Of a DNA stretch of 52,088 nt, positions 1-8,517 are shown in pieces. The stretch is from Rhodococcus wratislaviensis (GTDB taxonomy: Bacteria; Actinomycetota; Actinomycetes; Mycobacteriales; Mycobacteriaceae). The notes beneath the pieces are model-generated. The model ran no database searches. It was not told where the DNA came from and saw only the letters and a program-made list of their open reading frames with translations. Made by a program: the position numbers and the translations under genes. The stretch covers positions 1-52,088 of the forward strand of contig NZ_UAUI01000020.1 of NCBI RefSeq assembly GCF_900455735.1, read 5' to 3'. Each line of letters opens with the position of its first letter. Position 1 is the first letter of the stretch.

Positions 1-1
1 C

Positions 2-481
2 CTCTGGATGGCGGTGTCCGGCCTCGTCGTCATGCACTGGTGGTGCCCAAGGCGCCTCAGAATTTGGATTCTCCGTGCATTCGGAGCGGAAATCGGCAAT
101 GATGTCCTAATCCGTCACCGAGTCCGAATCCACTGGCCATGGAAGTTGTCTGTGGGTAACTCGTCCTGGATCGGTGAGGGTGCCTGGATTCTCAACCTTG
201 AGTCCGTAAGCATCGGAAACGATGTTTGTATTTCACAGGATGCACTCATCTGTACCGGAAGTCACGATTTTAATTCGTCAACGTTCGAATTCGATAACGG
301 GAGAATATTTATCGAGGACGGGGTATGGATCGCAGCACGCGCCACCATCTTGCGTGGCGTGCGAATTGGCGAAAATTCGCTAATCGGGGCAACCGCACTC
401 GTGGCCTCAGATACCCCCGCATATTCTAGGGTCCTTGGCCCACATTCCGTCTCAAAGAAGCGATCAGAAGGGCATGAATAG
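2..481 (+). CDS. Left-handed beta-helix acyltransferase (WcaF-like), 5' partial
   Basis: Probable O-acetyltransferase that decorates a surface polysaccharide sugar in the cytoplasm. The reading frame is open to the left edge of the window, and the first in-frame ATG is at position 8. The N-terminal residues (WWCPRRLRIWILRAFGAEIG) resemble the pre-helix segment of WcaF-type enzymes, which are usually about 180 residues long, so roughly 20-30 residues are probably missing. Hexapeptide-like turns follow (IGNDVLI, VGNSSWIGEGAWI, IGNDVCISQDALI), then the catalytic-loop-like CTGSHDF with its histidine, then IEDGVWIAARATILRGVRIG. The stop overlaps the next gene by 8 bp, which suggests one operon of polysaccharide genes. 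The acceptor sugar and acyl group cannot be told from sequence. Confidence 0.85.
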   Translation, partial: LWMAVSGLVVMHWWCPRRLRIWILRAFGAEIGNDVLIRHRVRIHWPWKLSVGNSSWIGEGAWILNLESVSIGNDVCISQDALICTGSHDFNSSTFEFDNGRIFIEDGVWIAARATILRGVRIGENSLIGATALVASDTPAYSRVLGPHSVSKKRSEGHE

Positions 482-1649
482 AGATGGTGGGGACACCGAC
501 GGCTATTCGAAAAATTCCCCTAAATTACAAAATCATCTTCAAGAAATTGCGAGAACGTCAGGCGCCACTCAGCATGCAGAGGTTTCGACGCGCGTCGAAA
601 CTGGAACTCGAACCTTCAATAACCCACGGGAACAAACTGAAAATATGATGGACTTGACTGTTCGTATAATCGTACCAACGACGGGTGAGCGGCGTTCGCT
701 GCGAGATGTCATTGAGGTGGTACTCGAATCAGTCGATCCCTCTTGCACCGTGACGATCGCGGCGAGTGGTCAAGACGTCCGCGATCGCGTGGTGAATCTA
801 CTTTCAACCCCCACGACCAACTGCCCGGGTGATGAATGGCCGGAAATACTCGATGTGCCTAGCGGATATGCCTCGGCACGGAACGCCATGCCGCAAACTT
901 TAGCCCACATAGAAACAGGGGGAGGCTATCTTTTTGTCGACGATGATTTGAATCTAGACTCTAGTGATATTCGAATGGCGCTGGGAGAAATCTCGAAGAT
1001 GCCGAACTCTATCCTGGCAATGGACATTCCGCTTAGGTACTCGGTCGATACGCGATCAACTAGGTATCTTGCTTCGCGCCTTAAAGTCAAGGGGCCGAAA
1101 GGAGTGCAAGCGACTGAACTGCCGGCCAAATTCCTCTACCTCCCGGTTTCAGTATTTCGGTCCGGCTTCCAATTTCCAATTGCACTGGATGAAACTGGAG
1201 GAGAAGATACCATTCTCACCCGACAGCTGCGAGATAACGGGTATTCGTTGGCTCTGATTAAATCGTACAGGTCGTACGAGGAGTGGCCGCCTGAGCGTTG
1301 TGATGATCGTTCATTGCTGTACAGAAATCTCATCAACAGCACGATACTCGGTGTGGATCGTCGCAGAGCGAAAAATAGCAGCATTCACCTGGGGAGGGTC
1401 ATACCAGGATCCGAGGCGTTCGTCGGACTTATTCTGGCAATTGTGCTCGCGTCTTCGCGGATCTCGATGACTCTGGCGTTCACGCTGACCCGGATTCTTG
1501 GGCAGGCGCTGGGACTCTGTGGAATAATTCCTGTTCGCAACAAAAATCGTCGTCGGTTGGCGAACTTGATCTTCCGCGACAGAAATAGTGCGATGGACAC
1601 GCCCGATGATTCCGTCGAGCGGGGAGGCCGCCATCATGGAAGGGCTTGA
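474..1649 (+). CDS. Family 2 glycosyltransferase
   Basis: Likely transfers a sugar from a nucleotide donor during repeat-unit assembly at the inner face of the membrane. The Rossmann-like start (LTVRIIVPTTGERRSLRDVIEV) and the DxD-like metal/nucleotide motif VDDD near residue 157 support a GT-A fold. A later GGED segment sits where GT2 enzymes carry the acceptor/catalytic acidic pair. The C-terminal third is hydrophobic (VGLILAIVLASS) and may associate with the membrane. ATG 474 is preferred because AGAAGG lies just upstream. A second choice is the ATG pair at 645/648, directly before the conserved domain, since the first roughly 57 residues are low-complexity and not family-like. The gene overlaps both neighbours. 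The sugar is unknown. Confidence 0.8.
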   Translation: MNRDGGDTDGYSKNSPKLQNHLQEIARTSGATQHAEVSTRVETGTRTFNNPREQTENMMDLTVRIIVPTTGERRSLRDVIEVVLESVDPSCTVTIAASGQDVRDRVVNLLSTPTTNCPGDEWPEILDVPSGYASARNAMPQTLAHIETGGGYLFVDDDLNLDSSDIRMALGEISKMPNSILAMDIPLRYSVDTRSTRYLASRLKVKGPKGVQATELPAKFLYLPVSVFRSGFQFPIALDETGGEDTILTRQLRDNGYSLALIKSYRSYEEWPPERCDDRSLLYRNLINSTILGVDRRRAKNSSIHLGRVIPGSEAFVGLILAIVLASSRISMTLAFTLTRILGQALGLCGIIPVRNKNRRRLANLIFRDRNSAMDTPDDSVERGGRHHGRA

Positions 1650-2928
1650 ATTACGTCACGCTACCTCGAGGTTGGGTGACACGGGAATCAAAGGCGACAA
1701 CGAGTATCGGTCGCAGCCAAATGAGCGCCAGACACTGCTATATGGAACTATCGGTCTTGGGTTAATCTTCTGCTCAATATTTCTCCCGCCCGTATCGTCC
1801 TCGCTAAGTTTGGGTGTACCAAGTATCATTTGGCAGGCGCTTCGTGCTGGGGCAATGGTGATGTGGTTGGTTTGCCTGCTGCGTTCAGTGATACGTCGGG
1901 AAACGATACCGACGACGAGGTTCTTCACAACACTGATCATCGTAGGTATCAGCGCACCCTTAGCCACACTCAGCCTCCTTGAAGACAATGCGAGCTATCA
2001 GGTCGTCGCGATTTCGCTACTCGCTGCAGGGGTTGGCGTGACGCTTGGGCCACCCGTCTATAGTAGCGTTCTGTTGTGGTTTCGGGGATACTGCCTGCTA
2101 GTTGTGGCCGGAATTTTGGGTTTTGGCGCGGTGGGATACACCTGGAGACGGAGCGATGAACGGGAAGTCATAATCGCCTCGGCTCTCAATCAGCGGTTGC
2201 AAGGCTTTCTGGCACATCCAAACTTGGCGGGCCAACTACTTGTTATTGGCATATTCCTGGAAATCATCATTCTAAGAAGAAGTTCGAGTGATGCAAACCG
2301 AAGAACCCTTCCCGTTGTGCTGAGTGTAGCCATAATAAGTTGTGAGTTGCTACTGCTGCTGATGACTAACTCACGAACATCGGCGGTGGCGCTAGCAGTG
2401 GGGCTCTTGGCATTCGCTTTGCCTGGGTCACTGCGGAAATGGACCGCAATCATCGCGCTCGCTGTTTCGTTGGGGCCGGCGCTAGTAGTACTAGCACGTG
2501 GCTTAGGATTTGCCGATGACTATCGCTTTCCTCCGGGTCTCTTTACAGGCAGAGGGTTGATCTGGACTGTCTCTGAGGACGCATTAGTTGATAATTTCGT
2601 GCTCGGAGTTGGCCCAACCCAATCAATTAAGACTTCCGAGCAGTCATACACGCTATTCTCAGTCGTGGATGCGCCTCACGCCCATAACTTCTTCCTTGAG
2701 TCTTGGCTGGTCACTGGACTCGTTGGCGTACTTGCCGCGGTTGTTGCGGTTGGTTACCTCCTTTTGGCCCAGCCGCTGTCGAGGGACTCCGCCTTACTCG
2801 TTGTGCCGGTCCTGGTCTTCTCGCTCACGGAGGTACCATTGATCGCCGTTAGTGGTAGCGCCGGGGCAATCATTTCAGTGGCGTTCTTTGCCGCCCTGAC
2901 AAAGCGAAGTTCAGGGGATTCGGAATGA
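1636..2928 (+). CDS. O-antigen ligase/Wzy-type polymerase, multi-spanning membrane protein
   Basis: Predicted polytopic membrane protein of about 430 residues with roughly 11-12 hydrophobic segments. It resembles the Wzy_C (O-antigen ligase/polymerase) family. The family-like signature is around LQGFLAHPNLAGQLLVIGI and, later, the periplasmic loop with GRGLIWTVSEDALVDNFVLGVGP and DAPHAHNFFLE. The region near the second loop, with HAHN, is typical of enzymes that join lipid-linked repeat units into chains. Beside a flippase and glycosyltransferases, the polymerase role is the natural reading, but ligase activity cannot be excluded. ATG 1636 is chosen because GGAGG lies 8 bases upstream. The gene overlaps the GT2 end by 14 bp, and its stop overlaps the next start as ATGA. 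Confidence 0.82.
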   Translation: MEGLELRHATSRLGDTGIKGDNEYRSQPNERQTLLYGTIGLGLIFCSIFLPPVSSSLSLGVPSIIWQALRAGAMVMWLVCLLRSVIRRETIPTTRFFTTLIIVGISAPLATLSLLEDNASYQVVAISLLAAGVGVTLGPPVYSSVLLWFRGYCLLVVAGILGFGAVGYTWRRSDEREVIIASALNQRLQGFLAHPNLAGQLLVIGIFLEIIILRRSSSDANRRTLPVVLSVAIISCELLLLLMTNSRTSAVALAVGLLAFALPGSLRKWTAIIALAVSLGPALVVLARGLGFADDYRFPPGLFTGRGLIWTVSEDALVDNFVLGVGPTQSIKTSEQSYTLFSVVDAPHAHNFFLESWLVTGLVGVLAAVVAVGYLLLAQPLSRDSALLVVPVLVFSLTEVPLIAVSGSAGAIISVAFFAALTKRSSGDSE

Positions 2929-3821
2929 CTGTAACTGTGGAAATGCGCGGTGGTCGCGCCAATCAGATGTTTGGTCTGGCCGCCGGGATACTTGTGTCGA
3001 AGGAGTTTGGCTCGGAGCTGATTCTTGATCATCGGCTTATATCTCGGCATGGCCCGAAGGGATTCCAGATATCTGATATCACAAATGGATTCAAGACAGT
3101 TCATTTGAATGATCTTGAAATGCGAATGTGGCGTAAATTTCGAAGGCTTCAGCCAGCGGTAGAGGTTCGGGTAGCCTCCCGGATCATGGAGGCTCGTTCT
3201 TCGCGGGGAACGGTCACTCTTCCGGAGGAACGGTGGGAGGACAGGCGGTCGTATTATTCTAACCCAGTGTTGTTAAGAGGCTACTTCCAGAATGCGGCCC
3301 CGGATATTGCAGCTGATATGGATCTTATCTCCTCTATTAAGTCATCAATAGAGGAAATTCCCGAGGTAGCTCAGATAGGAGAAGTCGTACGGAATCTCGG
3401 AATTGACCGTTACATTGCCGTTCATGTCAGGCGAGGGGACTACGTGAAGGTTCCACGAAACCTTGAGCGCCTGGGCGTGTGCAGTGCGGATTACTATATC
3501 TCCGCGGTCGATGCGCTCGCCGTGAGTCTTCCGGTTCTGATTGTTAGTGATGACCATGCATGGTGTGAGGAAAATCTGGTAAATCGGATCCCCAACTCGC
3601 GTGTTTTTAATGGGGGATCTGCGTGGTCAGATATGTCAGTCATCAGCGGCGCTTCAGCGGTTGTGCTTTCGAATAGCACATTTTCCTGGTGGGGGGCTGT
3701 GCTGGGGCAAAGTAGTGGTGTCATCTTTCCAACTCCGTGGTTTGATGATCCGTCAGCGGGCGGCGATAGCTTGGGCTTAGCAAATTGGATCGGCATTAGC
3801 AAGTCAAAGAATGCGCAATAG
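2925..3821 (+). CDS. GT11-type fucosyltransferase-like glycosyltransferase
   Basis: Resembles family GT11 alpha-1,2-fucosyltransferases, which transfer L-fucose or a related 6-deoxy sugar from a GDP donor to a galactose-type acceptor. Supporting signatures are the N-terminal GGRANQMFGLAAG loop (family form GGLGNQMFQYA), the donor-binding HVRRGDY motif near residue 167, and the C-terminal NSTFSWWGAVLG block, all in the right order for a protein of 298 residues (family about 290-310). The start is ATGA-coupled to the polymerase stop, so the two are translated together. No GDP-fucose synthesis genes lie in the window, so the donor must come from elsewhere and may not be fucose. Base composition is AT-rich compared with genes beyond 8 kb. 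Confidence 0.87.
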   Translation: MTVTVEMRGGRANQMFGLAAGILVSKEFGSELILDHRLISRHGPKGFQISDITNGFKTVHLNDLEMRMWRKFRRLQPAVEVRVASRIMEARSSRGTVTLPEERWEDRRSYYSNPVLLRGYFQNAAPDIAADMDLISSIKSSIEEIPEVAQIGEVVRNLGIDRYIAVHVRRGDYVKVPRNLERLGVCSADYYISAVDALAVSLPVLIVSDDHAWCEENLVNRIPNSRVFNGGSAWSDMSVISGASAVVLSNSTFSWWGAVLGQSSGVIFPTPWFDDPSAGGDSLGLANWIGISKSKNAQ

Positions 3822-3823
3822 CG

Positions 3824-5065
3824 ATGGCGCGGCTGGTTTCCAACCGAATGCGCGAGCTTGCGCTCTATTCGGCCGTGCCGCTCGCCGGATTTATTACGGC
3901 GCCTTTGCTCGGTCGCGCACTCGGTCCTGATGGACGCGGACAACTAGCGATAGTTCTTGCGATTTCTGCGTTAGCAGTGTCAATTGGGCGTATGGGGCAA
4001 CCCGAATGTCTAAGTTCAGACTTGCGTGAGGGTGTGGCACATTTTCGCCTAATCCGTGCCCGCATTCTGCTTGGGTCTTCGGTTTTTGCAGCGCTCATCG
4101 CGTATTTCTCAATGCGAGTGCTCAACGTTCCAAACATTGTGTCAATAGTGGTCTGTGTATGGATCCCCTTTCTCGCCTTCGGTGAGATCTGGCGAATTGA
4201 AAGGGTTTCAGAGAGTGACACAAATCGCGTAGCCGTCGGTTTCTCGGGCGGTGCGGTGAGTCGTGCCCTAGCCATTGCGGGTTTATTCCTAGCCGGGGCC
4301 TTGACCACCGTCTCCGGCGCGATAGTTTCGCAATCTAGTGCATTTCTATCCTTTATCGCGCTCCGCCGGAAAGCGAGGAATTCGGGGGCCGTGGCGTATC
4401 GCGGCCCTATCTTTCCGAGAATTAAAGAAGCGCTACCCATCGTTCTCTTTATGATTATGACGGCTATGCTATTTCGAATAGACATACTAGCTCTGGGGGT
4501 CGGTTCATCTGACGCGCAGGTCGGCCTTTATTCGGCTGCGGTCGGGCTTTCCGAGGCGTCGCTTATAGTGTCAACAATGTTTAAAACAAGAATGCAGGCC
4601 GCCTTGTATAGCGTGACAATTCGGAGGACTTTGGCGAGGGAAATTCTCTTCCTCGCGGCTATTTCGGTGTTGTTGCTGGTAGGTGGTATGGCGGCGTCCG
4701 ATCTATTGATAAAATTGCTGTACGGTGAGCAGTTTTCCGGTTCTGCGCAGATTTTGAAGATTCTATTATTTGCGGCGGTTGGTCAAATGTATATTGATTG
4801 TGGGCAGGGGGTGCTTTCCGTTCTTGGTCGGCGGTGGACGATGTTTTGGTCGAGTTTAGTGGGCGCTTTGGTCGCGATTGGGACGTTAGGACTGTGGGTG
4901 CCCGACCATGGTGGCGTCGGCGCCGCGGCGTCCTCGATGGTTGCTTATGCTGTCGTTGCAGGTCTGGTTTGGCTATCGATCGCACGCGACCTTGGTGTGA
5001 GACCGAGTTCAAGATCTGTGAAGGGGGGCAGGCATCGCGTCAGAAAGCAAGTCAGAGTATCTTGA
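3824..5065 (+). CDS. Wzx-like polysaccharide flippase
   Basis: A 413-residue integral membrane protein with many hydrophobic helices spread over its whole length. It fits the oligosaccharide flippase (Wzx/MviN-like, MOP superfamily) pattern. The N-terminal segment GFITAPLLGRALGPDGRGQLAIVLAISAL is characteristic, with a Gly-rich first helix pair followed by ALGPxGRG. A second repeat begins around EALPIVLFMIMTAMLFRIDILALG. Family members flip undecaprenyl-linked repeat units to the outer face of the membrane. The start lies 2 bp after the fucosyltransferase stop without a clear ribosome site, which suggests translational coupling. It is the last rightward gene of the low-GC operon, and the next two genes face it on the other strand. 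Confidence 0.85.
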   Translation: MARLVSNRMRELALYSAVPLAGFITAPLLGRALGPDGRGQLAIVLAISALAVSIGRMGQPECLSSDLREGVAHFRLIRARILLGSSVFAALIAYFSMRVLNVPNIVSIVVCVWIPFLAFGEIWRIERVSESDTNRVAVGFSGGAVSRALAIAGLFLAGALTTVSGAIVSQSSAFLSFIALRRKARNSGAVAYRGPIFPRIKEALPIVLFMIMTAMLFRIDILALGVGSSDAQVGLYSAAVGLSEASLIVSTMFKTRMQAALYSVTIRRTLAREILFLAAISVLLLVGGMAASDLLIKLLYGEQFSGSAQILKILLFAAVGQMYIDCGQGVLSVLGRRWTMFWSSLVGALVAIGTLGLWVPDHGGVGAAASSMVAYAVVAGLVWLSIARDLGVRPSSRSVKGGRHRVRKQVRVS

Positions 5066-5163
5066 ATCTCCTGGATGCCCAGAGCTTGTGCGAAGCACGG
5101 TCCATTGGCACACTGAATTAGTGGCGGTTCTACTAACTTCAAGCCCCACTATGTGGCTCTGAT

Positions 5164-5727
5164 TTATCGCATTTGGAGTTTCTTGAGGTGCTGAGCGCGC
5201 ACGGCTTCGTTAGCAAACCGCATTTTGATCTGACGTGCCGGATTTCCTCCGACGATTGCAAAAGGTTCGACGCTCCGTGTCACTACTGCGCCGGCTGCAA
5301 CTATGGCACAGTCGCCGACGTTGACTCCGCCTAGTATTATTGCCCCAGCACCAATCCAGACATCACGCCCGATTCTAACCGTATCATCAGCTATTTGAGA
5401 ACGGTCCCCTACCCAGGTTGACAGTGCCATTGGCACGCCTATCTCGTTGCTCGCGTGATCGGCACGGCCAATTATTTGCACTCTTCTGCCCATCAAGCAG
5501 TAGTCGCCGATGGATCCATCGACTTCAATTATCGTGCCCTGGCCGACTGCAACTGAGTTGCCGATCGACAGACCATGCATTGACGATATGAGAGCCCCAC
5601 GCCCCAGTCTGAGATTCGCACCGACTTCGACCTTTCCCCGAACTGACGTGCGTTCTTGGACTTTGCGGTACGAGCGTTCGATCCATCTCGGCAATCTGCC
5701 TCTGTTGGGTGGTATGACGTCAGTCAT
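5164..5727 (-). CDS. Left-handed beta-helix acetyltransferase (CatB/NodL-like)
   Basis: A 187-residue hexapeptide-repeat acyltransferase. Repeats are visible from VEVGANLRLGRGALISSMHGLSIGNSVAVGQGTIIEV onward. The acceptor loop has a histidine (GRADHASNEIGVPM), and the C-terminal block VWIGAGAIILGGVNVGDCAIVAAGAVVTRSV is followed by the family hallmark GGNPARQIK. It likely O-acetylates a polysaccharide sugar from acetyl-CoA. The start overlaps the end of the upstream glycosyltransferase gene on the same strand by 8 bp, so the pair forms a small leftward operon converging on the flippase gene. A short convergent interval (5066-5163) separates them and holds only weak inverted repeats, with no clear terminator. 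Confidence 0.86.
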   Translation of the reverse strand: MTDVIPPNRGRLPRWIERSYRKVQERTSVRGKVEVGANLRLGRGALISSMHGLSIGNSVAVGQGTIIEVDGSIGDYCLMGRRVQIIGRADHASNEIGVPMALSTWVGDRSQIADDTVRIGRDVWIGAGAIILGGVNVGDCAIVAAGAVVTRSVEPFAIVGGNPARQIKMRFANEAVRAQHLKKLQMR

Positions 5728-6856
5728 CTAGTGGCCATCCGTTCGATCCAAGCGATTGATCCGTATTTCCTAGCGCTGCGATAAGCCCGTTCGCCATCGC
5801 CTCGGCAGAATAAGTGGAGGCGATCTTACTGCTGAGAGGTTGGCGACCCGCGTACGACTTGCTTGCGGCTGCAACGTTGAGCGCACGGGCTAGCGACATT
5901 GCGTCATCGGTGTCAAAGTACGTCACTCCGCCGAACCGCGATAGTTCAATTTCAGGGGCGTGCGGCTCGTCTCGTGAGACTAGAATCGGGACGCCGAAGC
6001 CGAGACTTTGTGTCAGACTCAGGCCCGCGTATCCTGGAGACACCGAACAAATCGTTGATGCATAGATTTCTTGAAGAGTCGCACGGTCGCCAATGTGGCC
6101 AAGGAATTCTATTGAGTTTGTGATTCCAATTTGATCGCTGAGGGCTGCTAGTTCAGGCAACTGAGTTCCTTCTCCAACTATCGTAAGCCGGATTCCAGCG
6201 TCGGATAGTCCGCTTTCTGCGAATCCGCGAAGAAGTAAATCGACCTTCTTTGCACTCTCAAGCCTGCCGACGTATAGGATTCGCTCAAGCGGAGACTCAG
6301 TGGAGAAGATTTCACATGCCCTATACAGGGAGTTTGGGGCCACCCAGACTGGATGGTTAGGCAGTTCCTGCAGTGCAGGTTGAACAGACCCGTACCCGTA
6401 TAATACGGTTCCGTTTGATATGCGCCGCATTAGTTTTCTTAGCGGAGCCGTTTTGCTTTGGGTGCCAGCACGTGGGTGGAGGTGCCCCCACAATAAAGTC
6501 CTTCGCCCCAAAATCCGGCGTGCGAGGAGTAGTATCCAGGTTGAAAGGCTCCGTGGATTCAGATCCAGGATTGCGTCGGATGCGCGAATTACGTCAAACC
6601 AGTGCCCGGTCTGAATTAGAATCCGAGACCAAAGGACAGTATTCTTCACCTCGGTGTAATAACTGGACGTAACTCCAGTCCGGACAGTCTTGTCTATATG
6701 TCTCTCGCCCGCGTAGAGTGCGATCGCGCCGTCAGACCTCTCGTGTAACAGAGCGATGCATTCCTCTCTGTAGAAGGGCAGAACCGCGAGATACAGTGCC
6801 CTCTTTTTGGGTCCGGTTGGGCATTGTCTTGCTAAGAATGGTCTCAAAAGCGGCAC
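5720..6856 (-). CDS. Family 4 glycosyltransferase
   Basis: A 378-residue GT-B retaining glycosyltransferase. The C-terminal donor domain starts at ERILYVGRLESAKKVDLLLRGF and continues with LTIVGEGTQLPEL and IEFLGHIGD. It ends in the EX7E-like region (SPGYAGLSLTQSLGFGVPILVSRDEPHAPEI), in which the first acidic residue of the usual EGFGL motif is replaced (YAGLSL). The N-terminal half is typical acceptor domain with TLLWGHLHPR. It probably adds one sugar of the repeat unit. It is the first gene of a leftward pair and overlaps the acetyltransferase start by 8 bp. The ATG at 6856 lies at the right edge of the low-GC cluster, and no gene with a clear promoter is seen upstream. Confidence 0.82.
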   Translation of the reverse strand: MPLLRPFLARQCPTGPKKRALYLAVLPFYREECIALLHERSDGAIALYAGERHIDKTVRTGVTSSYYTEVKNTVLWSRILIQTGHWFDVIRASDAILDLNPRSLSTWILLLARRILGRRTLLWGHLHPRAGTQSKTAPLRKLMRRISNGTVLYGYGSVQPALQELPNHPVWVAPNSLYRACEIFSTESPLERILYVGRLESAKKVDLLLRGFAESGLSDAGIRLTIVGEGTQLPELAALSDQIGITNSIEFLGHIGDRATLQEIYASTICSVSPGYAGLSLTQSLGFGVPILVSRDEPHAPEIELSRFGGVTYFDTDDAMSLARALNVAAASKSYAGRQPLSSKIASTYSAEAMANGLIAALGNTDQSLGSNGWPLDD

Positions 6857-7852
6857 TGGTTATGCCCTTTCACGCAGCGCATGCGTCGGTGTGGCGAGAG
6901 TGGTAGATGATTATGATAGCGGACCTCTTGATCCTGTGCCCGTCGAGGCGTCGTCGTAGATGACGTTCATGGCCGAGGCCGCGACTTTCGATTATGCGGA
7001 CCTGGGAGGATTTCAGCGTGGCCGTACTTCGCCGAGGTGAGGGCTGAGAACGGGTCGAAACCGGCTTGTCGACAGACATCCCGACTGGGCGGCACGCGGT
7101 GGCGCGGGGCGGGGCACTGGAAGAGCGTCGAGGTAAGTCAGGCGGCTGTGATTTAGCTCGGGTGTTGAGGCTTGCAGACAAGCATCTAGGAGTGCGAACC
7201 AAGGCTGGCGAGTTTTGAGGCGCGTTGGCCCGAGGGTTGATATGTGCGTGTTGTTGCGCGCCCAATCTGGGGACGTTCCCAACTGTGTGCTATTTGGTCG
7301 CCGGGACGCTCAGTATGGTGTCACCGGTGAGCGTTCCCGTGCCCTGAAACCTAGATCTCGTCAACGTCGCACAACACCGTATCGGGGGTGTTCTGTTCAC
7401 CGCCGAACCGCGAGTCCATCATCCCGCCGAGAGACCTGGAGGAATCTGGAGTCGAGAGGGAGATGTTGTTCCGCACGGGATGGAGTGATCGATAACTCCG
7501 GTGACAATTGGAATTCCGTCTTGCGTGCCCGAGTGCCAGTATCACCAACGAGTACCTGGCCAGCAACGGACCCCGGCCGCGCCGTGTGCTGACCGACGAG
7601 AACACTTCGAAGTGTGCACCAGTTGATCTTGATGGTTTCAGGGATCCCATTGCAGCCTCGACGCGGGTTAGATGCGAATCGTCAGACGATCTATGAACTG
7701 GCAAAGATCTCGCGTATGGCTCCATGGTGACGGTCGGCAACTAGAAATGGTTGGGTGTGGGCAGTATTAGTGCTGAGCAGTTCTCCAGCGACTCGGGTCC
7801 TCATCGGGGCGGTATCGGTAAGGCTGTTGCCTCAAGGCGGTTTTACCCCGAT
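6857..7852. other. Gene-poor junction, no recognisable coding region
   Basis: About one kilobase between the low-GC polysaccharide cluster and the cold-shock gene. Several short open frames exist on both strands, but none shows a recognisable motif, a convincing ribosome site or a consistent codon pattern. The base composition changes across it from the AT-richer left side to the GC-rich right side. It may be a worn recombination scar at the edge of an acquired cluster. I found no intact transposase or terminal inverted repeat. Confidence 0.5.
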
Positions 7853-8476
7853 CTACTCGACCTGTCGAACGTTAAATGCACGGTAGTGGTGGCAGTCCTG
7901 CGTTCCGCCCACCATTGTCTCGGGCTCGAATTTCACCTGATGTCCTGGCGTCAGCGAACGAAAGCCCGAGCCGCCGACGTTACTGAAATGCGCCCACGCG
8001 CCACCCGGTGTGGCCTCGGAATCGATCACGCCCCATCCCTCGTCGTCGCTCCAGGTGCGCACGATCCCGGTAGCGCGGTCGGCGGGTATGAGTGGGGGCA
8101 CAGGAGGGGGGTCCGCTTCTGTGAGCTCCCCCGTCGTGCCGTCGGGAAAGGTGAGCCACACGTGAGACGTATATGGGCTGTCCGACGGCGGCGCGACATA
8201 CCGTTCGCTGCGCGAGGGCCACGCGCGAATGGTATAGAAGTTGCACCCATGCATGGGGCTGTCGAGTTCGTTCCATTCGAACTCCACCTGCTGGCCCTCA
8301 AGAAGCGCGGGGAAGCCCTCGACCGCCACGCTGTGAAACAACGCCCAGCATCCACCCGGTGTCTCGTCGGAATCGATGATGCCGTGCATCTCCTGGATGC
8401 TCCAGCTACGGACGACGCCGGCAGTTGTCATGCCGCCATTGGTACTTGGCTCGCGTACGAAAGATCCAGTGTGCAC
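7853..8476 (-). CDS. Protein with two cold-shock-like domains
   Basis: Two cold-shock-domain-like units are visible. The first starts at AGVVRSWSIQEMHGIIDS and the second at TGIVRTWSDDEGWGVIDSEA. Each has the pattern G-x-V-(R/K)-x-W-x8-G-x-I-D, with AHF following in the second unit (WAHFSN), like the RNP1/RNP2 strands of CspA-type nucleic-acid-binding domains. A linker of about 60 residues rich in Pro and acidic residues separates them. A cytoplasmic role binding RNA or single-stranded DNA is inferred from the fold. The start is uncertain: ATG 8476 gives 207 residues, whereas ATG 8431 gives a protein beginning MTTAGVVRSW directly at the first domain. The second domain is closely related at DNA level to the C-terminus of the LuxR-type regulator at 10579-13425. 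Confidence 0.78.
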   Translation of the reverse strand: MHTGSFVREPSTNGGMTTAGVVRSWSIQEMHGIIDSDETPGGCWALFHSVAVEGFPALLEGQQVEFEWNELDSPMHGCNFYTIRAWPSRSERYVAPPSDSPYTSHVWLTFPDGTTGELTEADPPPVPPLIPADRATGIVRTWSDDEGWGVIDSEATPGGAWAHFSNVGGSGFRSLTPGHQVKFEPETMVGGTQDCHHYRAFNVRQVE

Positions 8477-8482
8477 AAGCCA

Positions 8483-8511
8483 TTGACTCGAAAGTGTGTT
8501 CGAATTAGGAT
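8483..8511 (+). promoter_or_regulatory. Candidate promoter for the DUF222/HNH gene
   Basis: TTGACT at 8483-8488 and TAGGAT at 8506-8511 are separated by 17 bp, a good match to vegetative sigma consensus. Transcription would begin at or next to the ATG at 8518, giving a leaderless mRNA. The AGGA inside the -10 box could instead act as a ribosome site for a longer transcript. The boxes lie directly next to the first possible start of the divergent cold-shock gene, so the two genes share this short control region. Confidence 0.5.
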
Positions 8512-8517
8512 CGAAAC

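Noticed and set aside
5118..5160. Convergent terminator between the flippase and the acetyltransferase genes
   Set aside because: Only short, imperfect stems (TTAGT/ACTAA and AGCC/GGCT) are present and no T-run follows, so a terminator cannot be supported.
6870..7740. Possible transposase or integrase remnant in the gene-free kilobase
   Set aside because: None of the short frames on either strand shows a DDE, HUH or tyrosine-recombinase motif, and no terminal inverted repeats were found.
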